From Flavobacterium collinsii (lineage in GTDB: Bacteria; Bacteroidota; Bacteroidia; Flavobacteriales; Flavobacteriaceae), in the NCBI RefSeq assembly GCF_902804485.1, contig NZ_CADCST010000102.1:1-64000 (forward strand): a stretch of 64,000 nt of DNA, in the 5' to 3' direction. Positions 34,549 through 42,878 of this stretch are shown here, in pieces (the stretch's first letter is position 1; every line of letters begins with the position of its first letter). The translations under genes were made by a program, and so were the position numbers. The notes under the pieces are model-generated. The model ran no database searches. It worked only from the letters and a program-made list of their open reading frames with translations, and was not told the DNA's origin.

Positions 34549-35052
34549 TTACTTCATAATTTTCAGGACTAGTCGCCCTAACCAGTTTTCATTGAATTCC
34601 GTCATTTTGTCTAACATATTATCTGCTTTTAAAACAAAATCATACAATTTAGTAGTTTGATCTACAAAGTGTTTTTCTTCTGCGGAATCTTTTGCATCGA
34701 TTGTCGAAACTTCTTTTAAAATTTTAAGAGCGGGTTTGATTTCCCTTTTGCTTCTTTCTCTTGAAATTTTAACGGCTAATTCGTCCAGATCTTTTTCAGC
34801 AGTAAAAAATTCTCTTCTTTCTCCGGCTTTGTATTCTTTATAAACAATTCCCCAATCCATTAAAGCTCTAAGGTTCATGCTCGCGTTTCCTCTCGAAATT
34901 TGCAATTCGTCCATTATATCTTCCATAGAAACAGGCTCATTCGAAACCATTAATAAAGCATGGATTTGTGCCATGGTTTTATTAATCCCCCATTGAGAAC
35001 CTAATGCTCCCCAGGTTTGTACGAACTTATTTTTTGCTTCTTTGAATTCCAT
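34549..35052 (-). CDS. GbsR/MarR family transcriptional regulator
   Basis: A 167-residue protein. The winged helix covers ~10-90: FVQTWGALGSQWGINKTMAQIHALLMVSNEP is the GbsR-type start, MEDIMDELQISRGNASMNLRAL is the recognition helix region and VYKEYKAGERREFF the wing. C-terminal helices (~95-165) probably dimerise. It lies head-to-tail with the operon it probably controls, with matching palindromes upstream of itself and of that operon, indicating autoregulation. Ligand unknown. Confidence 0.88.
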   Translation of the reverse strand: MEFKEAKNKFVQTWGALGSQWGINKTMAQIHALLMVSNEPVSMEDIMDELQISRGNASMNLRALMDWGIVYKEYKAGERREFFTAEKDLDELAVKISRERSKREIKPALKILKEVSTIDAKDSAEEKHFVDQTTKLYDFVLKADNMLDKMTEFNENWLGRLVLKIMK

Positions 35053-35077
35053 GAAACAAATGTAAGTAAAAGTTTTT

Positions 35078-35103
35078 AAACTTTCAAAAATAAATGAAAG
35101 TTT
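35078..35103 (-). promoter_or_regulatory. Candidate GbsR-type operator 2
   Basis: AAACTTTCA (35078-35086), 8-nt spacer, TGAAAGTTT (35095-35103), 25 bp upstream of the regulator gene. Second copy of the same palindrome, consistent with autoregulation. The rest of the 35053-35383 gap holds a candidate -7 box and the leader described next. Confidence 0.75.
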
Positions 35104-35210
35104 GTTTGATGAAGTTTTTTAAGAATTATCTTATGTCTTATTTTTAGGTGTTTTATGACAGATAATTCTCATTTTATAACATTTTTTCTCCCACATCTTC
35201 ATATCTAAAA

Positions 35211-35218
35211 TAGATTTG
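35211..35218 (+). promoter_or_regulatory. Candidate -7 promoter box of the peptide cluster
   Basis: TAGATTTG matches the Bacteroidota -7 consensus TAnnTTTG. It lies ~70 bp upstream of leader copy A. No clear TTTG -33 box is seen, so this is tentative. Confidence 0.3.
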
Positions 35219-35287
35219 ATATAGAAAATTAATGAAAAATTATTTTCTAAGTTGTTCATTATCAGATGATGAATTGAGTTTATTACT

Positions 35288-35370
35288 GTGGAGCAGAACC
35301 CACTAAAAAAAACGAGCTGTTTCGCACAGTAAAACGCGAAGGCGGATCTGAAAAGCCTTATGAGTAGGAC
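35288..35370 (+). ncRNA. Conserved structured 5' leader, copy A
   Basis: Contains hairpin GTGG-AGCAGAAC-CCAC (35288-35303), an A-rich linker, an extra hairpin CTGT-TTCGC-ACAG (35317-35329), then GGCGGATCTGAAAAGCC and TTATGAGTAGGA. The first 29 nt are identical to copy B at 44916, and the 3' block is shared with copies B and C. The element precedes the first gene of the cluster. An open frame starting at ATG 35360 begins inside the motif, so the real start is more likely 35384. Unknown RNA motif; could be a riboswitch or translational control element. Confidence 0.5.
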
Positions 35371-35383
35371 AAAAACTATTATT

Positions 35384-36040
35384 ATGCAAGCAATACCTGT
35401 AAAAGTTAAAAATGTGAAAGTCTACCCTTACATTGATTGGAATGGTGGAGGGATTGGACCTGTTATTCTTCCTGTTATCGAAGGAGCCAGCGGAACTTAC
35501 GCGGTTGGAACACTTGGAAGATCTGTATTCTACAATCTTGATTTAGCCCCTGAAAAATCTAGTATTGGTATACATCAGAGATATTTAGCAACTGGAGAGA
35601 CTGAAGATGGTACTCCATTTACAACTCCATGGATGTATAGCACAAGCACAACTGGTGACATAGAGTTCGGAAGAACCATAACAATAGGGGTAAGAGAATC
35701 TGAAGCTATTAATGTTGGAAGCATACCTCCTTATATTGTATTAGGGCCACTTACAAATATTACAGTAACTCAGATACTTCCGGCGCCAGCAATTGGAGAG
35801 AGAATAATAATTGAAAATGGTTCGGGTAATATTATTGCTACCAGAACTGGTACTCCTCATGAAATGGGAGTTGATGTAATTGAAGGTAACCGTTTAGGAA
35901 GATTAAGAGCAGGATTGAAAAACATCATGATTACTGGGAAAAACAAAGATGGCCAAACAGTGACTATCGGGCATCTGACTTGTTTGGATCCAAATGAACC
36001 AGCTCTTTTTTTACAGCAATTTGGACCTAGTGAACATTAA
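35384..36040 (+). CDS. Beta-rich protein of unknown function, first gene of the peptide cluster
   Basis: A 218-residue protein from ATG 35384 (MQAIPVKVKNVKVYPYIDWN). An ATG at 35360 would add eight residues but sits in the conserved leader, so I prefer the shorter form. The sequence is rich in Gly, Ile and Thr with predicted beta strands, no signal peptide and only one Cys. It begins with charged VKVKNVKVYPY and contains repeated GP/P-I patterns (GIGPVILPVIEG, PPYIVLGPL). No family recognised. It is followed by two DUF1843-like peptides and may be a structural or carrier partner. Confidence 0.75.
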   Translation: MQAIPVKVKNVKVYPYIDWNGGGIGPVILPVIEGASGTYAVGTLGRSVFYNLDLAPEKSSIGIHQRYLATGETEDGTPFTTPWMYSTSTTGDIEFGRTITIGVRESEAINVGSIPPYIVLGPLTNITVTQILPAPAIGERIIIENGSGNIIATRTGTPHEMGVDVIEGNRLGRLRAGLKNIMITGKNKDGQTVTIGHLTCLDPNEPALFLQQFGPSEH

Positions 36041-36089
36041 AAAAGATTAATCCTCAAACGAAACAAATAATAACTAAAAAATAATAGCT

Positions 36090-36266
36090 ATGGGAGTAAT
36101 CATGCCTTATGGTGTTGCTATCAGAGAAGCTCTGGTTTCTAATGATCTGGCCAAGATGGAAGCTATTGCCAAACAAGCGAAGCAAACCATAAAAGATCAG
36201 GGAGATCTGACAGTTGCTTTACTGGACTTGTTAGACGCGATAGATTCTTTAAAGAAGAAAAAATAA
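36090..36266 (+). CDS. DUF1843-like small peptide 1 (candidate precursor peptide)
   Basis: 58 residues: MGVIMPYGVAIREALVSNDL then AKMEAIAKQAKQTIKDQ, GDLTVALLDLLDAIDSLKKK. It resembles DUF1843 proteins (MPYGVAI-EAI-SGDL-KM pattern). All helical, no Cys, Lys-rich C-terminus. It is a close paralogue of the peptide encoded at 36340, and both lie just upstream of a radical SAM/SPASM enzyme, the typical place of a ribosomal precursor peptide. The 49-bp gap from the previous gene lacks the leader motif. Confidence 0.82.
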   Translation: MGVIMPYGVAIREALVSNDLAKMEAIAKQAKQTIKDQGDLTVALLDLLDAIDSLKKKK

Positions 36267-36268
36267 TC

Positions 36269-36319
36269 TGACTTGTACAGAAAAACAAGGGGGTATCTGA
36301 AAAACCTAAAGAGTAGGAA
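36269..36319 (+). ncRNA. Conserved structured 5' leader, copy C
   Basis: Hairpin CTTGT-ACAGAAAA-ACAAG (36271-36288) has an 8-nt loop with CAGAA like copies A and B, but a different stem sequence that still pairs. GGGGGTATCTGAAAAACC and TAAAGAGTAGGA follow, as in the other copies. It lies between the two small peptide genes, right after the stop of the first. Confidence 0.5.
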
Positions 36320-36339
36320 CAACTAAAAAACAAAATATT

Positions 36340-36513
36340 ATGGCAACAGTACTTTACGGAGTGGGAATCAGAGAAGCGATTGCTTCAAATGATTTAGAAA
36401 AAATGGTTGCAGTGGCTGAACAAGCTAAGAAAACCATAAGAGAACAAAAAGATTTGCATGTAGCATTGGTAGAATTGCTTGATGCAATTGATGCCTTGAA
36501 AAAGAAAAGGTAA
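36340..36513 (+). CDS. DUF1843-like small peptide 2 (candidate precursor peptide)
   Basis: 57 residues: MATVLYGVGIREAIASNDLE then KMVAVAEQAKKTIREQ, KDLHVALVELLDAIDALKKK. It shares YGV-IREA, SNDL-KM, AVA-QAK-TI and DL-VAL-LLDAID-LKKK with peptide 1, so it arose by duplication. It is preceded by leader copy C and followed by a strong hairpin before the radical SAM gene, which would favour high peptide and low enzyme expression. Confidence 0.82.
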   Translation: MATVLYGVGIREAIASNDLEKMVAVAEQAKKTIREQKDLHVALVELLDAIDALKKKR

Positions 36514-36516
36514 TCT

Positions 36517-36560
36517 AAAAAAGACGGTTTATCAAGTTTTACTTCTTAAACCGTCTTTTA
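36517..36560 (+). terminator. Attenuator/terminator hairpin between peptides and maturase
   Basis: AAAAGACGGTTTA - 16-nt loop - TAAACCGTCTTTT, a 13-bp stem followed by AATTAATTG, only 4 bp after peptide 2. It probably limits read-through into the radical SAM gene. Confidence 0.75.
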
Positions 36561-36590
36561 ATTAATTGTCAAACCGTAAATAAAACTAAG

Positions 36591-38021
36591 ATGGATACTA
36601 TTAAGACTTCGACACGATACAGAGTAAGAGATGATTATGAAACAGCTACTCCGGTTCATGTAGTATGGGAAATTACTTTAGCATGTAATTTGAAATGCTC
36701 GCATTGCGGATCAAGAGCTGGAAAAGTAAGACCGGGAGAACTAACTACAGAACAATGTTTTGATGTTATTGATAGTCTTAAACGTCTTGGTACAAGAGAA
36801 ATTTCCATTATAGGCGGGGAAGCTTTTTTAAGAAAAGACTGGATTGAGATTATCGAAAGAATACATCAAAGCGGAATCGAATGTTCGATGCAGTCCGGTG
36901 CTTATAATTTAAACGAGGAACGAATCATTAGTGCAAAAAAAGCAGGAATAAATAATATAGGTGTTTCCATTGATGGAATGCCGGATACTCACAATAAAAT
37001 AAGAGGAAGAAGAGATTCTTTTGAACATGCCGTTAATTGCTTGGCACTCCTAAAAAAACACAACATAACTTCTAGTGTAAATACAGTAATTACAAAAAGA
37101 AGCAAAAATGAGATGAATGAGCTTTTGGATGTTTTGATTGAAAATAATGTAAAAAACTGGCAGATTCAACTTGCTGTTGCTATGGGGAATGCCGTTGATC
37201 ACTCAGACGAATTGATCGTTCAGCCTTATGAATTAATTGATTTTTACGATGACCTCATCGTGATCTACAGAAAAGCCTTAGCGCATAATATTTTAATACA
37301 GGCCGGAAATAACATTGGTTATTTTGGACCGTATGAACACATTTGGAGACAAGGCAATGAAAAATATTATACAGGATGTTCGGCTGGACATACAGGAATA
37401 GGGATTGAGGCAGATGGAAAAATAAAAGGCTGCCCATCATTACCAACAAGTGCCTATACGGGAGGAAATGTAAAAGATATGGCTCTGGAAGATATCTGGA
37501 AATATAGCGAAGAAATGGTTTTCTCCAGATATAGAAATAAAGAAGAATTATGGGGTGGCTGTAAAGGCTGCTATTATGAATCTTCTTGTCTGGCAGGCTG
37601 TACCTGGACAAGCCATGTGCTGTTTGGCAAGAGAGGAAACAATCCTTTTTGCCATCATCGTGCTCTGGAATTAAAGAAGAAAGGCCTTAAGGAACGAATA
37701 AGAAAAATACAGGAAGCACCAGGCGAATCTTTCGATATGGGACTTTTTGAAATTATAGTGGAAGACGAAAACGGAGTAATCGTAGAAATACAATCCCCAA
37801 CTAGTGAAGCTCCAATTCAGGTTACTGGCCCTATTGCCAGAGTACCAAGAATTCCTAAAGCACTGAAGTTATGCAATGGATGTGATAATTATGTTTATGA
37901 AGAAGAAGAGGTTTGCAGTTTTTGCAATAGCGAGGTGAAAAAAGTAAACGAGGAATATGCCGCTAAAATGGAAGCCGCAAAACGCTCGCTGGAAAAACTG
38001 GAATTCCTAATGATGAAATAA
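36591..38021 (+). CDS. Radical SAM/SPASM peptide-modifying enzyme with C-terminal zinc ribbon
   Basis: A 476-residue protein. Radical SAM motif CNLKCSHC (C32, C36, C39) binds the SAM-cleaving 4Fe-4S cluster, and GGEAFLRKDW (~77-86) is the SAM-binding motif. SPASM domain (~255-370) has CSAGHTGIGIEADGKIKGCP and CKGC..SSCLAGC..NPFC cysteines for auxiliary clusters. An extra C-terminal CNGC..CSFC pair (C428, C431, C442, C445) looks like a zinc ribbon. I recall maturases of this type named for GDL-motif peptides that match DUF1843. It lies directly after two such peptides and probably modifies them. It overlaps nothing; the next gene starts after 1 bp. Confidence 0.88.
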   Translation: MDTIKTSTRYRVRDDYETATPVHVVWEITLACNLKCSHCGSRAGKVRPGELTTEQCFDVIDSLKRLGTREISIIGGEAFLRKDWIEIIERIHQSGIECSMQSGAYNLNEERIISAKKAGINNIGVSIDGMPDTHNKIRGRRDSFEHAVNCLALLKKHNITSSVNTVITKRSKNEMNELLDVLIENNVKNWQIQLAVAMGNAVDHSDELIVQPYELIDFYDDLIVIYRKALAHNILIQAGNNIGYFGPYEHIWRQGNEKYYTGCSAGHTGIGIEADGKIKGCPSLPTSAYTGGNVKDMALEDIWKYSEEMVFSRYRNKEELWGGCKGCYYESSCLAGCTWTSHVLFGKRGNNPFCHHRALELKKKGLKERIRKIQEAPGESFDMGLFEIIVEDENGVIVEIQSPTSEAPIQVTGPIARVPRIPKALKLCNGCDNYVYEEEEVCSFCNSEVKKVNEEYAAKMEAAKRSLEKLEFLMMK

Positions 38022-38022
38022 A

Positions 38023-38601
38023 ATGGAGCAGTTAAAAAATATTCAATCCGAAATTGAGCAGTTCTCGCATCATATTGAAGAAGGTTTAAGTCTGTCGGAA
38101 ATTACCATTAAGTACGGTTTAAATTCTTACCGGTATGGATCTTCCAGTTTTTTAGATGACCTTTTCGATCCGATTTCCATCACAGACAAAACCGTATTTT
38201 ATGATTTAGGTTCTGGTTACGGAAATATTATTTTATACGGTGCGATACAATATCCAAATGTTCAGTTTAAAGGAATAGAAATTCTTGAAGAGCGAAATAA
38301 AGTTTGTGTTGATTTAATCGAAAAAGAAGGAATCACTAATGTTACGGCCATTTGTGGCGATCTCTTAAAGGCTGATATTTCTGATGGCAATGTTTTTTAT
38401 CTCTACAATCCTCTTCATGATTTCCAATACGCTGAATTATTAGACAAACTCTATCAGGTTTCTTTGAAGAAAGACATTATAGTAATTGCAGAATCCCATT
38501 GCAGTTCTTTTGACGAAGCCGATTGGCTGGAACAATATTATCTTAAAGATATTGATGTCATCAGAAAAATTAAATATTACTGCTCTAAACCGGCTCATTA
38601 A
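38023..38601 (+). CDS. SAM-dependent methyltransferase (DOT1-like fold)
   Basis: A 192-residue class I methyltransferase. VFYDLGSGYGNIILYGAIQYP (~57-77) is motif I (DLGSGxG), FKGIEILEERNKVC (~82-95) the ribose-binding acidic motif, ICGDLLKADI motif II and VFYLYNPLHDF (~126-136) motif IV-like. Best similarity by eye is to DOT1/KMT4-like SAM-binding proteins. It starts one base after the radical SAM stop, so it is co-translated and is probably a tailoring enzyme. Confidence 0.82.
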   Translation: MEQLKNIQSEIEQFSHHIEEGLSLSEITIKYGLNSYRYGSSSFLDDLFDPISITDKTVFYDLGSGYGNIILYGAIQYPNVQFKGIEILEERNKVCVDLIEKEGITNVTAICGDLLKADISDGNVFYLYNPLHDFQYAELLDKLYQVSLKKDIIVIAESHCSSFDEADWLEQYYLKDIDVIRKIKYYCSKPAH

Positions 38602-38658
38602 AACCCACCAAACTAATAATAGAAATCAAATCAATTAATAATTTAAATCAAAAGAGTT

Positions 38659-39471
38659 ATGGCTAGTTTAAGTTCAATTATTCTTCCGGTTCTTGAAGGG
38701 ATGGAGGAATCACATTTAAAAGATCAATTATTAAAATTTCTGCCAAATCAGGAGGAATCATTTTCAAAAATTGAAAAAAGTTTTAATCAGTTGACTTCTA
38801 AAGTTCAGGATAAAGATCGTTTACAGCGTTTTTTTCATAGTTGGAGCCAAACCAATAACAGTGCAATGACAGTTGCCGGAATCAGCAACCGTATGACAAT
38901 GCTGGTCCATAAAAATCAACCTATTGGAGATGAAAAAGCATTATTACAGTCTATCACCAGTTTAAATAGAATTGTTGATGAAGATCTGGCAGTTGTGGGC
39001 AGAATTTTACATTCACAAATGTTTTACACCATGGCAACTACAATTTGTACTGATGATGATTGGCTTTCACGCCGCTATTTAAATCAAAGTGCCAGTGATT
39101 TTAAAAAATGGAAAGATCAAAATTCATTGCGAAATAAAGACATCATGATCGCTTTGCTGACCACTTTGATACATGAAATTTATACGCATGGAGAAGTAGA
39201 ATTGATATTACCAAAATTCCAATCCTGGCTCATTAATGCTTATGGTTACACCGAAGAAGAATGCGATAAAACACTGGCCTGGATAAGCGTTCATTGTGGA
39301 CCAACGGAGAAAAATCATTTCTTTTTTGCGGTTAGTTCCATTTTTCACTATGCTAAGGCAATGAATATCAATCTTGAATCGTATGATCTTGAAGTAATTG
39401 TTAACGACTATTTAGCTAAAAAATCAGCTGTTATGGTAGATCTTTTGGAGGTTGAAGAATTGAGTTTTTAA
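38659..39471 (+). CDS. TenA/heme-oxygenase-like fold protein (possible diiron oxidase)
   Basis: A 270-residue all-helical protein. TLIHEIYTHGEVELI (~171-185) and WISVHCGPTEKNHFFFAV (~207-224) place Glu, His and acidic residues in the rough positions of metal ligands of CADD/PqqC-type heme-oxygenase-like diiron oxidases. The helix-1 ligand set is not clearly recognised. If correct, it would oxidise the peptide or another metabolite. No signal peptide or membrane segment. Family assignment is tentative. Confidence 0.5.
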   Translation: MASLSSIILPVLEGMEESHLKDQLLKFLPNQEESFSKIEKSFNQLTSKVQDKDRLQRFFHSWSQTNNSAMTVAGISNRMTMLVHKNQPIGDEKALLQSITSLNRIVDEDLAVVGRILHSQMFYTMATTICTDDDWLSRRYLNQSASDFKKWKDQNSLRNKDIMIALLTTLIHEIYTHGEVELILPKFQSWLINAYGYTEEECDKTLAWISVHCGPTEKNHFFFAVSSIFHYAKAMNINLESYDLEVIVNDYLAKKSAVMVDLLEVEELSF

Positions 39472-39520
39472 ATCCACATACCAAAACTACTTATTACAAA
39501 AAAATAAACTTCAACGCCGT

Positions 39521-40747
39521 ATGTCAAAAATTAAGCTGCAACGAAATCAAGCTGATAAACAGGAAAAATGGAATCAGTTGTTTTTTGAATATTTTCAAAA
39601 GGGTAACATTTTACACAGAGATTCTTTTGCCAATTCCTCGGTAGTCCTTCATCCGGAGTACAATGGAGAAATGGATCGCTTGTGCGCTGTTTTAAGCAAA
39701 GCCTCTAAAGCAATTGTTTTAAATTATTTTGAAGACAGTCGAATTCGGAACTATTATCAACTGGATAATGACCTTGAAGGTATATTGAAAAAAAGTAATA
39801 GCCAGACCTATAATCAGGGCTTTTATCGCCCTGATTTTTTATATGATACAAACGATCAGCCTAAGATTTGTGAAATAGGGGCACGATATCCGCTAAACGG
39901 CTGGATGATTAGTTATTATTCACAATTGATACACAATCGCACCAATTCGCATAATGAAAAAGTGCATATCAGCGGTACCGATTTAGAAAATCTTATCGAC
40001 GATCTTTCCCATCGGTTTGCTCCCCATCGAAAAGTAGCGCTCATTCACGATGATGAAAAAGGCAGCGATATTTTTAATGCTCAAAGAGAATTAGCAAAAT
40101 TAGATATTGAGCTAATTTCTGCAAAACCTCAGGACCTCATCATTTCAAATAATTTAATATCGGTAAACGGAGTAGCGGTTTCGCAATTTATACTGGAAAT
40201 GGATCGGGAAGAACTAAAAAAAATCAGTCCCGACGTACTGGATAAATTAATCGAAGAAAATAGTTACTTCAATGATATTCGGACCTTAATCTTAATTCAT
40301 GACAAAAGAGTTCTGGCCGTAATGTATGATGCTCAGATCATGCAGGATTATTTGAGTGAGGAAGACTATAGCTTTTTGAGAAATTATCTCATCCCGAGTT
40401 TTGTTATTACGGATCCTGCGGACTGTGATGCTTTTACAGATACAGAGCAAAACCTGATTTTAAAACTAAATAGCGGCGGAAGAGGAATTGGGGCTTACGT
40501 AAAAAGTGATTGTACCAACGAAAACTGGAATAGGATTGTCCGAGAAAATTGGGACAAATACCTGATTCAGCATTTTGTGGATCAGAAAGAGTTTAACGAT
40601 ACCGAAAACAATCGCCAGATCTATTTAGTTGGGATGTTGCTGTGTAAAGACGACAAAACTTACGGGTCCGGCATATTTAGGGGATCTGACGAATCGGTTG
40701 TGAATGTACATCAGGGGAGAGCCTTAATTTATCCAATAGCTCAGTAG
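39521..40747 (+). CDS. ATP-grasp-like ligase of unknown substrate
   Basis: A 408-residue protein. LYDTNDQPKICEIGARYPLNGW (~108-129) and LILKLNSGGRGIGAYVKSD (~312-330) are the likely substrate and ATP P-loop-like parts of an ATP-grasp or circularly permuted ATP-grasp fold, and WDKYLIQHFVDQKEF (~346-360) resembles the following strand. Usual chemistry is ATP-dependent amide bond formation. The next gene follows after 7 bp. The assignment depends on motif reading only. Confidence 0.55.
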   Translation: MSKIKLQRNQADKQEKWNQLFFEYFQKGNILHRDSFANSSVVLHPEYNGEMDRLCAVLSKASKAIVLNYFEDSRIRNYYQLDNDLEGILKKSNSQTYNQGFYRPDFLYDTNDQPKICEIGARYPLNGWMISYYSQLIHNRTNSHNEKVHISGTDLENLIDDLSHRFAPHRKVALIHDDEKGSDIFNAQRELAKLDIELISAKPQDLIISNNLISVNGVAVSQFILEMDREELKKISPDVLDKLIEENSYFNDIRTLILIHDKRVLAVMYDAQIMQDYLSEEDYSFLRNYLIPSFVITDPADCDAFTDTEQNLILKLNSGGRGIGAYVKSDCTNENWNRIVRENWDKYLIQHFVDQKEFNDTENNRQIYLVGMLLCKDDKTYGSGIFRGSDESVVNVHQGRALIYPIAQ

Positions 40748-40754
40748 TAAAAGT

Positions 40755-41669
40755 ATGAAACATACAGTTGTTATACCGCTTTACAATAAAGAGGCGTATG
40801 TCTATGATACGATTCGTTCTCTGGCTTTTCAGGATAAAAAAGCAGCACAAGTCGTCATAATCGATGATTTTAGTACGGACCAGAGTCTTGCCAATCTCAA
40901 AGAGGCACTCTCCTTTTTTGCGCCACAATTTCTACAAACAAAGGTTCAAATTATTGAATTAAAAGAGAACAAAGGTCCCGGAAACGCAAGAAATATGGGA
41001 ATCGAATTGGCAACAGGAGACCTGATTAGTTTTTTGGATGCCGATGATTGTTATGTGTCTTCCTGTTTACGCGATGTCAGTACGATTATGGAGAAGGAGA
41101 ATATAGATGTTTTGGTTCTTGGAATTTTACTTGTTCCGTCTAATTATTATATGCCAAACATTAAATCCTTTGAAAAAGAATTGATTTCCCTTTCGAATGA
41201 TTTGTTTATAATGCCTTATCCCTTGCACACCGTTAGTTCTCCCGATTTTATTATGGGTGTTGGGAGCAATGTGGTGGTTCGGAAAAACCGGTTGACGAAC
41301 ATCCGTTACGAGGTTGATGTTTCTTTAAATGAAGGAATCGATTTTTGGTATCGCGTTTTAAAAAATACGCCTGCATCGTCACGGGTCGGTTTATTGAATA
41401 AAACTTGTATCGAAGTACGGGAGGTTGACGGCAGTTTGTCCCGGATTCGTTATTTGACCTGGAAAGAATTAGAGATTCCCGTTTCAATACTACGATATCG
41501 GGAAAGTACCAATCGATACGATCAGCAATTAATGGGAATGTTGTCCCAAAGATGGTTGTCCCACGCTATGAAACGATTACCCTCCTTGAAGGAAAAAGGC
41601 TTGTTTCTCTTTCATCATTGCAGACTCTTGATTAAGAACAGCTACTATTTAAAAACACGAAGTAAATAA
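40755..41669 (+). CDS. Glycosyltransferase family 2
   Basis: A 304-residue GT-A protein: TVVIPLYNKEAYVYDTIRSL (~4-23), VVIIDDFSTDQS (~33-44), KGPGNARNMGIELATGDLI (~74-92) and the metal-binding SFLDADD (~93-99). It is near the start of the string in this cluster, 7 bp after the ATP-grasp-like gene. No membrane helices. It may glycosylate the cluster's peptide or a lipid; unproven. Confidence 0.88.
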   Translation: MKHTVVIPLYNKEAYVYDTIRSLAFQDKKAAQVVIIDDFSTDQSLANLKEALSFFAPQFLQTKVQIIELKENKGPGNARNMGIELATGDLISFLDADDCYVSSCLRDVSTIMEKENIDVLVLGILLVPSNYYMPNIKSFEKELISLSNDLFIMPYPLHTVSSPDFIMGVGSNVVVRKNRLTNIRYEVDVSLNEGIDFWYRVLKNTPASSRVGLLNKTCIEVREVDGSLSRIRYLTWKELEIPVSILRYRESTNRYDQQLMGMLSQRWLSHAMKRLPSLKEKGLFLFHHCRLLIKNSYYLKTRSK

Positions 41670-41678
41670 AAACACCTC

Positions 41679-42878
41679 ATGATGTCCCCAGTTTGTATTC
41701 CTGCCAAAATTGATCACGCTGTATTTCAAAATTATTTTGAATTGGTGAAACAGAATCCTTTATACATCGAATTCTACAAAGGAAATGACTTTGCAGCAGG
41801 AGCCCCTATGTTAAGTAAAAAAGAGTTAACGCCAATTTTAAATACAAATTTTAAACTTCAGAATGAAAAAACGGGGGTATATCTGGTACGCTCAGGCGGA
41901 AGCACTCAAAAGCCTTTGGTATTTCCGGTCGATATACAGGAAAATCACAATCAGCGTCTTGCACTGGCATCTGAACTTACTAAGAACAACTTTTTTACGC
42001 CTGAAACAATTGCCCTGAACATTTTTGGTTATTCTGATATGTACCGTACAGCGGCCATTATGGATGACATTTTAGAAAAATGCCAGGCAACTACTTTAGC
42101 CTTAAGTGCACATGCCAGTTATGAAGATATGGAGCAGGCGGTCCATCATTTTAAACCAAATTTTATATTTGGAACTCCTTCAAAACTATTATGTTTTGCT
42201 CAGTATTTAAAAGAGAACAACAGAAAAACAGAGATCGAAAATTTATTTTATGCAGGTGAGTTTTTAAGACCTAACACACAAAAGTTTTTACAAAAAATGC
42301 TCGGTTTTCAACAAGTTTATTCCATGTATGGCTCTGCCGAAACCGGAATTTGGGCCTGGTCGCATTGTACTAAAACCCCCTCTTTATTTTCGGTTATTAA
42401 TGGTGTTATTGTTGAAATTATAAATCCAGATGAAAACGGATACGGCACACTTGCGATTACCAATACCTTCCGCAAAAGATTTCCGGTTTTCAGATATGCA
42501 ATTGGCGACTTAGGCCGATGGGTGGAGCTGGAGGGGAAGTCTTTTCTCGAACTGAAATCCAGAGAAACCAAATCATTTATAGTTTGTGAGCAGCATTACG
42601 ATTTAGACGAATTTCTTTTGTTGACAAGTGAGACCGATGCTTTTCAGATTCAACTGTCGACGAATGCCTCTTTTAAGGAAGTAGTTAGAATGTTAATGGT
42701 GCAAAATGTTTCGGAAGATAAAAGACAGGATTTTATCAGTGAAAAATGTGCAGCATTAAAAAAACTACTCAACTACGAGGAATGGTGTATGGAAGTTGAG
42801 GTTCTGCTGGTTAACGCAGCAGATCTGTACATCGATCCCAATACAACTAAAACACCTGTACTCTTAGATTTGAGATGA
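41679..42878 (+). CDS. PaaK-like adenylate-forming enzyme
   Basis: A 399-residue member of the ANL-like phenylacetate-CoA ligase / PaaK group. VYLVRSGGSTQKPLVFP (~67-83) is the phosphate-binding loop, FGTPSKLLCFAQYL follows, YSMYGSAETGIWAW (~210-223) is the adenine-binding motif and FRYAIGDLGRW (~269-279) the ribose-binding Asp. The C-terminal domain is short. It should activate a carboxylate as an acyl-AMP. No thioester carrier domain is attached. 9-bp gap after GT2. Confidence 0.8.
   Translation: MMSPVCIPAKIDHAVFQNYFELVKQNPLYIEFYKGNDFAAGAPMLSKKELTPILNTNFKLQNEKTGVYLVRSGGSTQKPLVFPVDIQENHNQRLALASELTKNNFFTPETIALNIFGYSDMYRTAAIMDDILEKCQATTLALSAHASYEDMEQAVHHFKPNFIFGTPSKLLCFAQYLKENNRKTEIENLFYAGEFLRPNTQKFLQKMLGFQQVYSMYGSAETGIWAWSHCTKTPSLFSVINGVIVEIINPDENGYGTLAITNTFRKRFPVFRYAIGDLGRWVELEGKSFLELKSRETKSFIVCEQHYDLDEFLLLTSETDAFQIQLSTNASFKEVVRMLMVQNVSEDKRQDFISEKCAALKKLLNYEEWCMEVEVLLVNAADLYIDPNTTKTPVLLDLR

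Noticed and set aside
35360-35383. ATG at 35360 as start of the beta-rich protein
   Set aside because: It lies inside the conserved leader block (TTATGAGTAGGA), which in the other two copies reads TAAGAG or TAAAGAG and has no start codon. ATG 35384 is preferred.
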